From the NCBI GenBank assembly GCA_005888735.1, contig VBBN01000028.1, positions 62,001 to 126,000 on the forward strand: a stretch of DNA of 64,000 bases, given 5' to 3'. The notes beneath the pieces were generated by a model. The model did not search any database and was not told the origin of the DNA. It saw only the letters and a list, made by a program, of their open reading frames with translations. Numbering within the stretch: position 1 is the stretch's first letter; every line of letters starts with the position of its first letter. Made by a program: the position numbers and the translations under genes. The DNA comes from Candidatus Bathyarchaeota archaeon. GTDB lineage: Archaea > Thermoproteota > Bathyarchaeia > 40CM-2-53-6. Below are positions 40,187 to 51,209 of this stretch, in pieces.

Positions 40187-40876
40187 TCACTGTTCCGAAG
40201 GTCTCGCCTTTTTCTGGGAGAGAATTACTAGAAGGCTGGAGTCGCCTGTCTCTCTGCTCAGTCTTCGCTCAAGCGCCTTTTTTTCTTGAGCAGCCAATTC
40301 CCCGGAAGAATAGACCTCAATGCTGTATCCACTGGATAATGCCATATCTTCCAGTCGTGCCTGGACAAAAGATGAGGTCGGCAGGAACATGGTGTCGGGG
40401 ATACGTTCAAGATCGATGCTTGCCAGTGTAGTCAGCTCTGATCTTGCGACGAGCATCTTGTAGAGTTCACTGATGTCGGGTAGTTCGATGCTCAACTTTC
40501 GATGTGTGAGGTCTCTGAGTTCAAAAACAAGTTCACCCCATCGGCCGCGTCCCCATCCGGACTTGTGGTCTTGCAGAGAGAGTCCTGACCCGAAATCGGC
40601 GTATTCGATTGTGATGTTGGCGTTTGCCATGTATTCGGACCTGACCGTTTTCCCTAGATAGCGATAGTTCGCTTCTCCCGCTGCTACCGAGGGTTTTCCA
40701 GAATCGTCTACTGGAAAGGTGTCGTCGGTGAGCTGTTGGATGAAGTCGGACTTGTCTTGGGGAAGCCTCGTGGAAGTAAGATACCTCTGAGCAATGGTGC
40801 GGGGCTCATCGAAAACTGCGGGGTCGGCGAACAGTCTTGGGAATCTGATCTTGACGTTGTAGATGTTGACCTCCAA
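40187..40876 (-). CDS. Hypothetical protein
   Basis: 229 aa ORF, low-ambiguity coding frame. Confidence 0.6.
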   Translation of the reverse strand: MEVNIYNVKIRFPRLFADPAVFDEPRTIAQRYLTSTRLPQDKSDFIQQLTDDTFPVDDSGKPSVAAGEANYRYLGKTVRSEYMANANITIEYADFGSGLSLQDHKSGWGRGRWGELVFELRDLTHRKLSIELPDISELYKMLVARSELTTLASIDLERIPDTMFLPTSSFVQARLEDMALSSGYSIEVYSSGELAAQEKKALERRLSRETGDSSLLVILSQKKARPSEQ

Positions 40877-40991
40877 CCCTAGCTTGCCCCGCTGATCAGC
40901 CCGGAAAGTGTTAGGACCGGTTTAACAGTCAATTGCTTCGGTTCACAAAATGCCGGACAGGACACGGGCTTGAGTTGATTAGGTGTGAAAC

Positions 40992-41375
40992 CTAATTGCG
41001 TGCGAGAGGCTTCGTAATCTTGGGGAAGGGCATCAACCTGTTCTTCTCGTCAACATGAACGACAAGCGGCTTCCAGTTCCGGGCCTCTGTCTCACTCATA
41101 ATTGCGAAGGCTGCGATAATGATCTCATCGCCGACCTGGACTTTTCGGGCCGCGGCACCGTTCACGGCAATTTTCCCGGTTCCTCGTGGGGCTGGGAGGG
41201 CGTAGGTCGTCAGACGGTCTCCACTGGTGAGGCTCCAAATCTCGACCTGTTCGAAGGGGAGAATGCCGGCCGCGTCTAAGAGTGAACTGTCTATCTCGAT
41301 GCTTCCCTCATAGTTTATGTCAGCACCTGTCACTCTTGCTCGGTGAATCTTGCCTTTGAGCATTCTCAGTTGCAT
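40992..41375 (-). CDS. panD: Aspartate 1-decarboxylase, bacterial pyruvoyl type
   Basis: MLKGKIHRARVTGADINYEGSIEIDSSLLDAAGILPFEQVEIW...ITVNGAAA-like; Gly-Ser self-cleavage motif (YEGS). Confidence 0.93.
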   Translation of the reverse strand: MQLRMLKGKIHRARVTGADINYEGSIEIDSSLLDAAGILPFEQVEIWSLTSGDRLTTYALPAPRGTGKIAVNGAAARKVQVGDEIIIAAFAIMSETEARNWKPLVVHVDEKNRLMPFPKITKPLARN

Positions 41376-41444
41376 TGCTTGCTACCCCTTCTGGTTCTAC
41401 ACTGTAGAATGTGGTGTGTCGGTTGATTTTAGGAGTGGCTACTG

Positions 41445-42998
41445 TCACTCTAGAGAACTAAGGAGAAGCCACTGGGAGAAGAGCCGAGCCACCTCACGGA
41501 TGGTTTTTCGCCGACCTCTGCGAGTACGACGAAGGGCTACAACTGTAATGACAAGAACCGCTACTCCGCCGGCCAAACTAAGCCCGAGATACATAAGAGG
41601 AATAGGCTGAGCGATTGGGGCCGGAGGGGCGGTGTTGGGAACCGGCCCTGTCCATGTGAAGTTTGCAGGTTCGACCAAAGGCGCCAGAGGCCCTTGGTTG
41701 AATCTGAACGCGCCCATCATGCTGTTCGATATGGCGTCCCTTGCTCCCAGAGAGGGAACTCCGAACACTTCCTCCGTGAGCTTCAGGAGGGAGCCAAAAT
41801 CGTACGTTTGATGGTCGATATAGCCTGGGATGACCCAGGGTGAGATGACTAGGGTGGGGACGCGGAAGCCGTACCCGAACTTGTCCACCTGGGGCGGAGC
41901 GACATGGTCGTAGAAGCCTCCGAATTCATCCCAGGTGATTATGATCGCTGAGGACTGCCAGTACTGGCTCTGCATTACTTGGTTTACTAGGTAGGCGACA
42001 TAGTCCATCCCGCAGTCGCTTCTGGCGGGTGGGTGCTCATTGTCTGGGGTTTGAGATGAGCGGCAGAGGTCGGGCCAGGTCGGAGGGTGCCATGGTCCAG
42101 GCATCACCCAGGACACCTGAGCTAACTTTCCGTTTTGTAGGTCGTTTGGAAGGGCGGCAGTACTCTTCACGTTCGCTTGCAGTAGGTTTTGGTGGAGCTG
42201 GAAGTAGTTGAACGCTGGAAGCACGTTGAACGTTGACGGGGTCTTGGGGTCCGCGCTTCCGCCGTTATACCATGTCCAAGTCACTCCGTTCGTAGTCAGC
42301 GATTCGGGCATTGATGTCCAATTCAGTTTGAGGTCTGCAAGATTGAAGCTGTCAGGGGGAGTTCCGATGATGGTTCCGTTCAAGACCCACTTGGCGGTTA
42401 TGTTCACATTCCCGCCGGCTGACCCGGAGGCTACGTAGAGATGGTTCCCGAAACTTGGCCCCAACTCTGACGCAAAGAAGCGGTCGTCTAGGACGTAGCG
42501 GTCTGCGTAGTCCCAGTAATACGGGATCAAGGTGCGATTGTAGTGACCCACGGTTAGGCTCGAGTTCTCCGCCTCAACGAAACCGTTCATCAGCCCACCA
42601 TTATAGTCACTGTGGCTCGTGTACCAATCATGGGGTAAATCTTGGCCGATGGTCTCGTTGTTGAGAGAGTACGTCGTGACATTTCCCATGCTGGGCTGCC
42701 CAGGCTCTACAGGGAGTGCTGTTCCTGGGGGAATGCCATCTGCTCCGGGATATGTTCCAAAGTAATTGTCGAAGGAATGATTCTCCTGGACAATGAAGAT
42801 CAAGTGCTGAAGTCTCGGCGTGGTCGACAGGGCCGGTTGGAGGATTATCGGGCTCAAGGCCAGAGTCATCGATAGCACTACCGCCCCAACTGTGGCTACT
42901 TTGGCGCGCCAAAACAACACTATCAAAATCACACTTCGTAGTATAGGACTTAGCACCAGGCTACTCGAGATTTGTCCATAATAAACAGACTGGTACAT
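41445..42998 (-). CDS. Secreted phosphoesterase (phospholipase C/acid phosphatase family) with C-terminal TM
   Basis: [26 protein letters not shown]...[29 protein letters not shown]. Confidence 0.9.
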   Translation of the reverse strand: MYQSVYYGQISSSLVLSPILRSVILIVLFWRAKVATVGAVVLSMTLALSPIILQPALSTTPRLQHLIFIVQENHSFDNYFGTYPGADGIPPGTALPVEPGQPSMGNVTTYSLNNETIGQDLPHDWYTSHSDYNGGLMNGFVEAENSSLTVGHYNRTLIPYYWDYADRYVLDDRFFASELGPSFGNHLYVASGSAGGNVNITAKWVLNGTIIGTPPDSFNLADLKLNWTSMPESLTTNGVTWTWYNGGSADPKTPSTFNVLPAFNYFQLHQNLLQANVKSTAALPNDLQNGKLAQVSWVMPGPWHPPTWPDLCRSSQTPDNEHPPARSDCGMDYVAYLVNQVMQSQYWQSSAIIITWDEFGGFYDHVAPPQVDKFGYGFRVPTLVISPWVIPGYIDHQTYDFGSLLKLTEEVFGVPSLGARDAISNSMMGAFRFNQGPLAPLVEPANFTWTGPVPNTAPPAPIAQPIPLMYLGLSLAGGVAVLVITVVALRRTRRGRRKTIREVARLFSQWLLLSSLE

Positions 42999-43168
42999 CG
43001 ATGGCAGAAACCCACTTTTGGCACCGAAGTCCTAGAAAGGCTACGTTTTGCAAGCGTTCCGACTATGGTCGAGCGTGCAATGTCATGGAGGAGCTTTCCT
43101 CGTGGAATCGCAGGTTTGAGGAAGTGTCTAATCCAAGAGTCTGAACGGGAACCGGGTCGAAATCTGAG

Positions 43169-44533
43169 ATGAACCTTGCAACCGAATTGGCGAGCTACGT
43201 CCACTCTGTGAACTACAGGGATATTCCCGAGAAGGTTCTTCATGAAACCAAGAAGCGAGTGATTGACAGTTTAGGCTGTGCCATCGGTGCCTTCGAGGCA
43301 GAACCTGTCAAGGCTTCTAGGAAGGTGGCGGAGGCGGTTGTCGCCCGGGAGGGCGGGACCATGTTCGGAACGAGACGGAGGACCGCTCCAGACCTAGCGG
43401 CATTTGTCAACGGGATAATGGTTCGTTACTTCGACTATAACGACACGTACCTTTCCAAGGAGCCCGCTCACCCTAGCGACAACATCGGACCATGTTTCTC
43501 AGTTGCTGAGTCCGATGGGTCGACTGGAAGGGACTTGCTTCTGTCAATTGTTCTTGCCTATGAGATTCAGTGCAGGCTGTGTGACGCTGCTGATATTCGG
43601 CACCGGGGATGGGATCACGTATGCTACGGTCTCGCCTCCACCGCGCTTGCGGCGGGCAGGCTCATGGGTCTAACCGTCGAGAAGATGACTCAAGCGGTGA
43701 ACCTCGCGCTCAACTCCCACGTTACAATGAGGCAGGTCAGGGCAGGAGAACTGTCAATGTGGAAAGGCTGCTCATTCGCCAATGCGGCGAGAAACGGAGT
43801 TTTCTCCACACTGCTTGCCCGAGAGGGCATGACTGGCCCATCGCCTATCTTTGAGGGCGAAATGGGCTTCTTCAAACAAGTGTCCGGACCCCTCCAGCTC
43901 AATGTTGACGGCTTCGGAGGCAGAAACGGGTCGTTCAAAATAGCTGAGACATACCTGAAATTCTTCCCGGCAGAAATCCACTCACAAACCGCCATCTGGG
44001 CGGCCATGGAAGTACGTAAGAAGGTCGAAAAGCCCGACGACATAGAGTCGGTCGAGATAGCTGCACATGAAGCGGGCTACACAATTCTGGGCAAGGACCC
44101 CGAGAAGTGGAATCCACTCACCAAAGAGACAGCGGACCACAGCCTTGCCTACATCGTAGCCATGACGTTGCTCGAAGGAAGAATCGACAACTCGACATAT
44201 TCTAAGCGGAAGTTCCGAGACCCGAGAGTTCTCGACTTTCTCAAGAAAATCACGGTGGTCGAGGACAAGAATCTCAGTGCGATGTACCCCGAGGCCGTGC
44301 CGAACAGGGTTACCGTCAAACTCAAGTCGGGCGAGGTTGTCTCAAAACAGGTTGACTATCACAAGGGTCATCCTAAGAATCCAATGAGTGATGGGGAGGT
44401 GGAAGAAAAGTTCCGAAGGCTCACTAGGAAGTATCTGAGCAAGAATCAAACGGTCAGAGTCCTTGACGTTGTCTGGGGCTTGGAGAGGGTAAAGGATATT
44501 TCGAAAGTAGCCTCGTTGATTACCCTCAAGTAG
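43169..44533 (+). CDS. MmgE/PrpD family protein
   Basis: KKRVIDSLGCAIGAF, KGCSFANAARNGVFSTLLAREGMTGP. Confidence 0.9.
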   Translation: MNLATELASYVHSVNYRDIPEKVLHETKKRVIDSLGCAIGAFEAEPVKASRKVAEAVVAREGGTMFGTRRRTAPDLAAFVNGIMVRYFDYNDTYLSKEPAHPSDNIGPCFSVAESDGSTGRDLLLSIVLAYEIQCRLCDAADIRHRGWDHVCYGLASTALAAGRLMGLTVEKMTQAVNLALNSHVTMRQVRAGELSMWKGCSFANAARNGVFSTLLAREGMTGPSPIFEGEMGFFKQVSGPLQLNVDGFGGRNGSFKIAETYLKFFPAEIHSQTAIWAAMEVRKKVEKPDDIESVEIAAHEAGYTILGKDPEKWNPLTKETADHSLAYIVAMTLLEGRIDNSTYSKRKFRDPRVLDFLKKITVVEDKNLSAMYPEAVPNRVTVKLKSGEVVSKQVDYHKGHPKNPMSDGEVEEKFRRLTRKYLSKNQTVRVLDVVWGLERVKDISKVASLITLK

Positions 44534-44542
44534 CACGAGGCC

Positions 44543-45388
44543 CTATTTCGTCCCAGGGTAGCTGAGCCTTTTTCCCTTCCAGATTTCGCTGTCTCCCCAT
44601 AGTCCTAAACGCCAGGCGTTGAACTCGACGATTTGCGAGTGGTCGATGAATAAGTTCACGTCTTTTCCGAAAGTTTTCAGGTACCACTTGAACACTGGAG
44701 GATCTGAGGCTTCGAACATCCATGTCTTGTAGCCGAACTTTTCCACCAGCTTCTTGACCGCATTCTTTCTCCACCTTCTGGGTGGAAGGTCTTCGGTGAT
44801 TCCTTCAGATTCCAGCATGAGTATCTTTGCACCAACGTTGAGATGCGCGGCGGTCTCCTTTGCGACGTCGGTGAAACTCCTCATTTTCGGTCGGTATCCA
44901 ACGATATGGGTACCCGCTCCAGCGCCTATCATCATGGACACCTCAGGTTTCGCCTTCATGCCGAGTTTCTGTACTTGCTTCACAATCGCCACCTTGTCCT
45001 CAAGCTTGATTGGCGCGAGTCCGCTGGAGACTTCGATCATGTCGAATTCCAACGCTTTGCACTCCTCCAGGTACTTGTCTACGGCCTCGGGGCCTTGGGC
45101 GATAACCCGCTCCACGAAGCCTCCTGTTGACACATAGACGTCTTGGTCGTGGCATAGTTTGATGATCTCTCTAGTCTTCACCCGAGTGAGAAGTCTCATA
45201 GACCCCCCGGCGAACTTGAACCCGTCGACATACTCTCCCCAGTCGTCCAGGATGTCCTTCAGGTATCCATACGTGACGGATGTGTAGTACGGTCCCCGGA
45301 TTTCAATAACTCCTGTATCCCGGGGCTTTGGCGCCAGCTTGCCTATTTGGACGAAATCAAACGTTTTCTCTCCCGTCGATCCGGTCAT
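44543..45388 (-). CDS. comA: Phosphosulfolactate synthase (ComA-like)
   Basis: KPRDTGVIEIRGPYY...EYVDGFKFAGGSMRLL...YVSTGGFVERVIAQG...LEFDMIEVSSG; start trimmed to MTGSTGEK. Confidence 0.85.
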   Translation of the reverse strand: MTGSTGEKTFDFVQIGKLAPKPRDTGVIEIRGPYYTSVTYGYLKDILDDWGEYVDGFKFAGGSMRLLTRVKTREIIKLCHDQDVYVSTGGFVERVIAQGPEAVDKYLEECKALEFDMIEVSSGLAPIKLEDKVAIVKQVQKLGMKAKPEVSMMIGAGAGTHIVGYRPKMRSFTDVAKETAAHLNVGAKILMLESEGITEDLPPRRWRKNAVKKLVEKFGYKTWMFEASDPPVFKWYLKTFGKDVNLFIDHSQIVEFNAWRLGLWGDSEIWKGKRLSYPGTK

Positions 45389-45585
45389 TTCTTGATTGGA
45401 CAAGATAGGCGGTTGTTCGAATCCCTCAAGTCTATGAGGCTTACGCCCCGGAAAGCTTGACCTGGACACGGGCCGAGTTCTGGAATCAAGAGGTTCACTC
45501 TCTGCTCCAGAGGTGGGTGGAAAGAATCCTGTCGCTCGACTGTGTTTCCTTGGCAGTTGAATCGCAGCCGTTTTTCCACATACCA

Positions 45586-46212
45586 TCAACTTGAGATTTC
45601 GTGGGTGCAATAACTGTCCCCCGTAATTATCCAATCACTGCGCTTTACGGTTCTCGCCCCTAGACTCGTTTTGAGCAGTTCTCCGTGTAAGCCTCGACAT
45701 ATTACTTCCTGATGGGCCAATGCTGTCTTGTACAGCGGACAGTTTCTACTGATGACAGTTAGGCCTTTGTTGTTTCTCTTCATTGAGCTTTCGAACCCTA
45801 ATCGGTTTAGCTCAGTGAGCACGTGACTTGCATGTTGGTCGCGCGTGAGGTCATGGTCATCGATTTTCTCGGCGATCTCTTTCCCTATCATTTTCATAAG
45901 GGACTCTGCGTATGATGGACTTTCGACTTGGGCGAGCCTCTCTACTAACTGGTTCAGAATTGTGTCATACCGTCTGGGAAACATTTCTCTCCCCTTCTCG
46001 CTTAGGGCGTAGACTTTCTTGGGTCGTCCAATGCTCGCAGTCCGAAACTCCTTTCCGACGATTCCTAGTTTGACCAGACGCTCTAGATGCTTCCTCGCTG
46101 CGCTGGGTTGCATGTGAAGGTTGGAGGCTATGTCGTTCGCGGTTCTGGGTTTGGCAGCAAGTAGGTGGAGCATCTTAGCCTTCGAGGACCCCAGAAGGGA
46201 TAGTACGGACAT
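45586..46212 (-). CDS. Winged-HTH transcriptional regulator
   Basis: RTANDIASNLHMQPSAARKHLERLVKLGIVGKEFRTASIGRPKKVYALSEKG. Confidence 0.85.
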   Translation of the reverse strand: MSVLSLLGSSKAKMLHLLAAKPRTANDIASNLHMQPSAARKHLERLVKLGIVGKEFRTASIGRPKKVYALSEKGREMFPRRYDTILNQLVERLAQVESPSYAESLMKMIGKEIAEKIDDHDLTRDQHASHVLTELNRLGFESSMKRNNKGLTVISRNCPLYKTALAHQEVICRGLHGELLKTSLGARTVKRSDWIITGDSYCTHEISS

Positions 46213-46288
46213 GGTTCCAAGTGTTTCAGATGCATAAACGCATTTATAGCACCTTTACCTCGAGCCATAGATACTAAACGGTGTTTAA

Positions 46289-46996
46289 ATGAACCTCAGC
46301 CATTTGCGAACCACCAACCGAAAAGCGTTGGCGCTTACAATAGTTGCAATTTCCATCGTAGGCGTAGCTGGGATCGCTGCGACTCTGGGCACAGTCATGG
46401 CCGCGTCCAGAAACCCAAAGAGTTCGGCTCACGCGTTCCACGACCAGATGCGAAAACTGTGGGAGGACCATATCACTTGGACAAGACTGGTTATAGTAAG
46501 TGTCCTTCAAGGACTTCCCGATACAGGCCCTACCGTCCAGAGACTCCTGCAAAACCAAGTCGACATCGGGAACGCGGTCAAACCATTCTACGCAGATGCT
46601 GCTGGAAACCAGTTGACGGCTCTTCTACATGACCACATAACTATCGCGGCAGAGATTCTCGTTGCTGCAAGGGCAGGAAACACGACGGCACTAGACGACG
46701 CGCTCTTCCGATGGTACGCGAACGCCAACTCCATTGCAGTTTTCCTGAACAGCGCTAACCCCAAAAATTGGCCGTTGGATGCGGTGAAAGCCGCCTTGAA
46801 GACCCATCTGGACCTAACGCTGGGCGAAGCAGAAACGTATCTCAAGGCCAATTACACAGGGTCCACATCGTTCTACGACCAGGTCCACCTGCAGATACTC
46901 GGCTTGTCGGACACTCTCAGTTCCGGGATCATCGTCCAGTTCCACCGTCAGTTCACCGGCACTGCGGACCAAGACGGCCCTGAGAACAAGGACTAG
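46289..46996 (+). CDS. Exported/membrane-anchored helical protein, hypothetical
   Basis: N-terminal TM; MRKLWEDHITWTRLVIVSVLQGLPD...LLHDHITIA. Confidence 0.7.
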   Translation: MNLSHLRTTNRKALALTIVAISIVGVAGIAATLGTVMAASRNPKSSAHAFHDQMRKLWEDHITWTRLVIVSVLQGLPDTGPTVQRLLQNQVDIGNAVKPFYADAAGNQLTALLHDHITIAAEILVAARAGNTTALDDALFRWYANANSIAVFLNSANPKNWPLDAVKAALKTHLDLTLGEAETYLKANYTGSTSFYDQVHLQILGLSDTLSSGIIVQFHRQFTGTADQDGPENKD

Positions 46997-47183
46997 AATC
47001 ATGGAAAGGGGCGGTCTAACGCCCCTCCTATCTTTTTCCTGAAAGGGATTCTGATTCTCTTCCTAGCAACTCGTGTCGCTAGAAACCGAACAAGCCCATC
47101 TCTAGCAAAGGGTTCAAATCCTGGTCGGGACTACGATCGCGTAGCTAGGAGGTTTCTCCTGCTGGCTGGGCCTGGGCCGTGTT

Positions 47184-48095
47184 TTGAAAGCAATAGACTC
47201 CATTCTACTCTCCAAAATCTATCATGGGGGAAAGAACCCGGCGCTCGACCGGGTCTCGTTGGCAGTGGACACAGGGCAGATTTTCACGCTTTTGGGCCGG
47301 AACGGAGCGGGCAAGACAACGTTTCTCAGAATAGCCGCAACCCAGCTGTCTCCCACTTCTGGCAGTATCCTCGTTCTAGGCTCGGACGTGAAGCATTCTC
47401 CTCAGAACATCAGGAGGAATGTGGCGGCTGTCCCTCAGGAGGGTAACACGATTGGGCCGCTTACGCCATGGGACCATGTCTACCTGGCTTTGCTGGCTCG
47501 TGGAATGAGCAGAACGGAGGCGCGTAGACGAGCTAGGGACACGCTGGAGCGGATGGAGTTGGCGGATTACCAAGACCAGCCTGCTGACACATTGTCAGGC
47601 GGATTGAGGCAACGCATTCGCGTGGCGATGGCTGTTGCGACGGACGCGGAGCTGGTTTTCCTTGACGAACCAACCTTGGGGCTTGACGCGATTAGCAGGC
47701 GGCGGGTCTGGACCGTCTTGAAGGATCTCTGCAAAGAGGGCCGGACAATACTGTTAACGACACACTACATCGACGAGGCGGAAATCTTATCGAACAAAGT
47801 CGCCATCGTGAACAGTGGACGATTAATCACGTCCGGTACTCCAAGCGAGTTGCTGAGCAAGGTGGAGGAACGCGTCCGGGTCGACCTATCGGGCTCGAAG
47901 TTTAGCGAAGAAGAAGTGGGGACGTACGGCAGGCCTATCAAGGTCGCGGAGCGATGGCGTGTCTTCACTGACAATGTTCGAGCGGGAGAATTGACGCAAG
48001 AGGCAGTTCGACGTGGAAGCGAGGTAAGCGTAGCACCCGTATCGCTGGAGGACTTGTTCGTCGAACTAGTGGGAAGAGAGGAAGAGGAATGCTAG
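47184..48095 (+). CDS. ABC transporter ATP-binding protein
   Basis: LLGRNGAGKTTFLR, LSGGLRQRIRVAMA, VFLDEPTLGLD. Confidence 0.92.
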   Translation: MKAIDSILLSKIYHGGKNPALDRVSLAVDTGQIFTLLGRNGAGKTTFLRIAATQLSPTSGSILVLGSDVKHSPQNIRRNVAAVPQEGNTIGPLTPWDHVYLALLARGMSRTEARRRARDTLERMELADYQDQPADTLSGGLRQRIRVAMAVATDAELVFLDEPTLGLDAISRRRVWTVLKDLCKEGRTILLTTHYIDEAEILSNKVAIVNSGRLITSGTPSELLSKVEERVRVDLSGSKFSEEEVGTYGRPIKVAERWRVFTDNVRAGELTQEAVRRGSEVSVAPVSLEDLFVELVGREEEEC

Positions 48096-48835
48096 CGGCG
48101 AAACAGGTCCGGTCTGCAGTAGTTATTGGCTACATGTTGTCAATTACATGGATTCGCCGGAACCTGTTGAGCCTTGTCTGGCTGTTCGCGACACCGTTCA
48201 GCATTCTTTTCATCATTACAGTTACGACTCGAGGTCAAGCGTTCGTCCAGGGCGTGATAGGATCACTACTGCTAGTCCTTGTGACAGTCGGAACGGGGCT
48301 TGCAGGCGACGGGGCTTGGTACCGTCTGGAAGTGAAACTTCTCGACTACTTCATCGCCTCACCGGTTCATCAGATAGGCTTCCTGCTAGGAATCGCGCTG
48401 GCCGGGTTGTTCTTCACAACTCCCGCATTACTCGTCCTGATTCCGTTGCTGGTATACCTCGGACTTTCGCTGGCAAGTCTACCTTTGGCCCTGCTCGCAG
48501 TGGGAATGGTCTGGCTCTTTTCTTCTGCGATAGGATATACGGTGTCAACCTACGTCCGGAACCTTCGGAACGGCTGGCAGTCAGGACTCGCCTTGAGCGT
48601 GATCGTCGGGATTCTGCCCCCCTCGTTCTATCCTGCCGAGCTGCTGCCCACCAACCTGCTTTGGCTGGCGTACTTGTTGCCAACAACGCACGCAGTGCTG
48701 TTGCTACGCGTCCTGATGGGACAGACGGTCAACTTGTCAGGCTGGTCGCCGTTGCTCGGTTGGATAATGTTGACAGGGCTGCTGCTAGTCTCGCTATTTG
48801 CCACATCTAGGGCTGCCAGGTGGAGACAAACCTAG
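48089..48835 (+). CDS. ABC-2 type transporter permease
   Basis: 248 aa, 6 TM, overlaps the ATPase stop. Confidence 0.85.
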   Translation: MLAAKQVRSAVVIGYMLSITWIRRNLLSLVWLFATPFSILFIITVTTRGQAFVQGVIGSLLLVLVTVGTGLAGDGAWYRLEVKLLDYFIASPVHQIGFLLGIALAGLFFTTPALLVLIPLLVYLGLSLASLPLALLAVGMVWLFSSAIGYTVSTYVRNLRNGWQSGLALSVIVGILPPSFYPAELLPTNLLWLAYLLPTTHAVLLLRVLMGQTVNLSGWSPLLGWIMLTGLLLVSLFATSRAARWRQT

Positions 48836-49251
48836 GCGAGCCCGAGTCCTCCACTTTTGAGCTCGGACAACCTAGGACATTATAACAGATTGCCGAAGCG
48901 TGTCATGCCAAGAAAGACGAACTAATTCTTACCTGCGCCTAACTCTAAATTCAAAAACTGGGGTCACTTTCAGTAATCGTACGCCTAAGGCGGATAATCC
49001 TTTCCGCATTGCCCAATTAATCAGCGTGGCTTTCGTGAAATTGACAGCGTGGGCGGCGCACACTTCGAAACGAGCTTCCACGTTTCCTATCGTCATTATC
49101 CCACTATCGGCCATTGACACGCTCCGCTTGACCTAGAAGTACAACCGGAGAACCGCTTTATCGCCTTTCTCGGTATAACACGCTTCTGGTTTCTAAGCTA
49201 GGGATAGACACTTGTGTGGTCTAAGCGCCGGTTCCCTACTCAATTCACTAG

Positions 49252-49581
49252 CTAGAGGTTGGCTCCGCAATGATAGCACTTGCCTATGCCCTTCGGAAAG
49301 ATTGAGTTGCAATGTGAACAACGCACCATGGGCTGTTGGATCTCTCTGATTATCGTCGTTCTCTCCGGTCGCTTGGAGGCTTTCCAAGTCAGAGAGAAGA
49401 TTGGTGAAGAAAACACTATGAATACAATACCAGCACCTAACGATGAATAGTTTATCGTCGAAACGCATGTTGCGCCAAAACCGAAAAATCCGCCCGAGCA
49501 AGATTGTGCCGTAAGACCAGAATTGACAAGTCCGACACGGATAAGCAAAATGATGACGCTAAGAAGAATGAATGCAAGCAA
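49252..49581 (-). CDS. Small membrane protein with C-terminal zinc ribbon
   Basis: Two TM segments then VRCSHCNSIFPKGIGKCYHCGANL. Confidence 0.65.
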   Translation of the reverse strand: MLAFILLSVIILLIRVGLVNSGLTAQSCSGGFFGFGATCVSTINYSSLGAGIVFIVFSSPIFSLTWKASKRPERTTIIREIQQPMVRCSHCNSIFPKGIGKCYHCGANL

Positions 49582-49722
49582 TCTCGTGAGCTTTGAAGCC
49601 GAATCCTCGCCAGAATACCCAGAAGCATTCTTTGGACTCTATCAGGCAAGTCGCAGAGTACGAGACTAGACGGTACAAATCTAAAGTACTAGCAGGCCGG
49701 GATACTCGATATTGAGCAAGAA

Positions 49723-50094
49723 ATGGCACGGAAGGGATTAGCTCTCAACCTCATCCTCTTCTACGTGCGAGACCTCAAGCGTTCCAAAGACTTCTACGTA
49801 AGGAAGCTAGGGTTCAAGAAAACATACGGCGACAACGATTACGTTTCCGTCAAAGCTCCCAACGGGGTGACTCTCGGATTGCACAAAGCCCCTAGAGGGA
49901 CCGTGAAGCCTTCAGCCTCGGAGTATTATTTCCGGGTGGACAATGTGGACATTTGGTACGACCGTCTCAGAAGCAAGGGTGTCAAATTCTCCCGGCGGCC
50001 GAAGGACCAACCATGGGGCGACCGCACCGCCTATTTCAGAGACCCTGACAAGTATCAGCTCGCTCTACACGGGCCACTGGCGACGAAGAAGTAG
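49723..50094 (+). CDS. VOC/glyoxalase family protein
   Basis: LILFYVRDLKRSKDFYVRKLGFKKTYGD...YFRDPDKYQLALHG. Confidence 0.88.
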   Translation: MARKGLALNLILFYVRDLKRSKDFYVRKLGFKKTYGDNDYVSVKAPNGVTLGLHKAPRGTVKPSASEYYFRVDNVDIWYDRLRSKGVKFSRRPKDQPWGDRTAYFRDPDKYQLALHGPLATKK

Positions 50095-50162
50095 AGTTTT
50101 CGCTCACCAATTAACCTATTCTGGATGTGCACCATCTCATCCATACTTCTCAAGTCATTTCC

Positions 50163-51050
50163 TCACACGTTACCGTTGTTCGATTTCCAAGTCTTCTCCA
50201 AATTCCTGATTCTTTCGCGGACTAGACCGTGAACAAACCCATTCGCGACTAGTAGTTCCCGGTTCAGTGTCACCCTTACGGATCCTACGCCGGGCAGTTC
50301 GTTGGCGGCTTGAATTCTACTCGTAACGTCTGCAAGATCGTTTGCCCTGCAGAGCAAGTATTTCATGCTCGGCTCATGAGCCTCGTTCACCAAAACCAGG
50401 TCGCCTAGTGTGCGGCGCAACTCGTTGAGGCTTACATCTCCAGTCACTGCTAGGTGGTAAATGACTTCTCCCGAGTCGGCTAGAGACCCAATCTTCGGGC
50501 TAATGTAGACGGCCTCTTCTCGAATTAGCGTCCCAAGATGTTTGCGCACTGTCTTCGGGCTGAAGTGGGTGGAGTCACAAAGGCCTTGCAACTCTATTCT
50601 TGGATGGTCCAAGAGCGCTTCGATTATCCTCCAGTCGATGAGAGAGAGGTCTTCCTTCGGCGGATGGTCTACCCAGGCTTGCTCAAATGGTGGCTCTTTG
50701 AGAACACGCGTAAGATCTTCAATCGACTCCTTACGACTTTGGGGCCAGACCTGGACGGTTAGTCCGCCGTCTACTTTCCACGCCACCCAAGCGACATCCT
50801 GTACCGCAAGGGCTCTAAGGGCATCTGATCTCGTCCATTGTCTGTCGTAGAAAGCAAGTAGGTCTTGGCGCCGAAAGATACTCGGATCCGGGGAAACCCA
50901 GTAGCCTTGAATGATGCCCTTGCTCTCTAGAGCTTGAAGCCTGCCCCGCGCCGCAGGTGCAGACAGTGATGTTCGATGTCCAAGGGACCTGTAGCTCTGA
51001 AGCGCATTCTCGTAGAGAGCTGCTAGTAGCTGGAAGTCCTTCGAGTCCAC
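50163..51050 (-). CDS. Lrp/AsnC-type winged-HTH regulator
   Basis: N-terminal HTH (SLSAPAARGRLQALESKGIIQGYWVSPDPS) plus a second HTH region. Confidence 0.75.
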   Translation of the reverse strand: MDSKDFQLLAALYENALQSYRSLGHRTSLSAPAARGRLQALESKGIIQGYWVSPDPSIFRRQDLLAFYDRQWTRSDALRALAVQDVAWVAWKVDGGLTVQVWPQSRKESIEDLTRVLKEPPFEQAWVDHPPKEDLSLIDWRIIEALLDHPRIELQGLCDSTHFSPKTVRKHLGTLIREEAVYISPKIGSLADSGEVIYHLAVTGDVSLNELRRTLGDLVLVNEAHEPSMKYLLCRANDLADVTSRIQAANELPGVGSVRVTLNRELLVANGFVHGLVRERIRNLEKTWKSNNGNV

Positions 51051-51209
51051 GTCCCAGCCGAGAGCTTGGGCTCGGTATAAGATTCCGTAGGAATCAGGGT
51101 CTCAACCGAATGAGAGGATCTCCAGCCATGGGAACCAGGTAGTACCAGCACGCCTATGTGCATCCCTCGCATCGATTGGTCTCGCGCTTAGGCTATCAGG
51201 GGCTCTTAG

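Noticed and set aside
47105-47135. T-arm-like GGGTTCAAATCCTGGTCGGGAC suggesting a tRNA
   Set aside because: The 5-bp T-stem does not pair properly and no matching acceptor 5' strand (GTCCCGA) or anticodon arm lies upstream.
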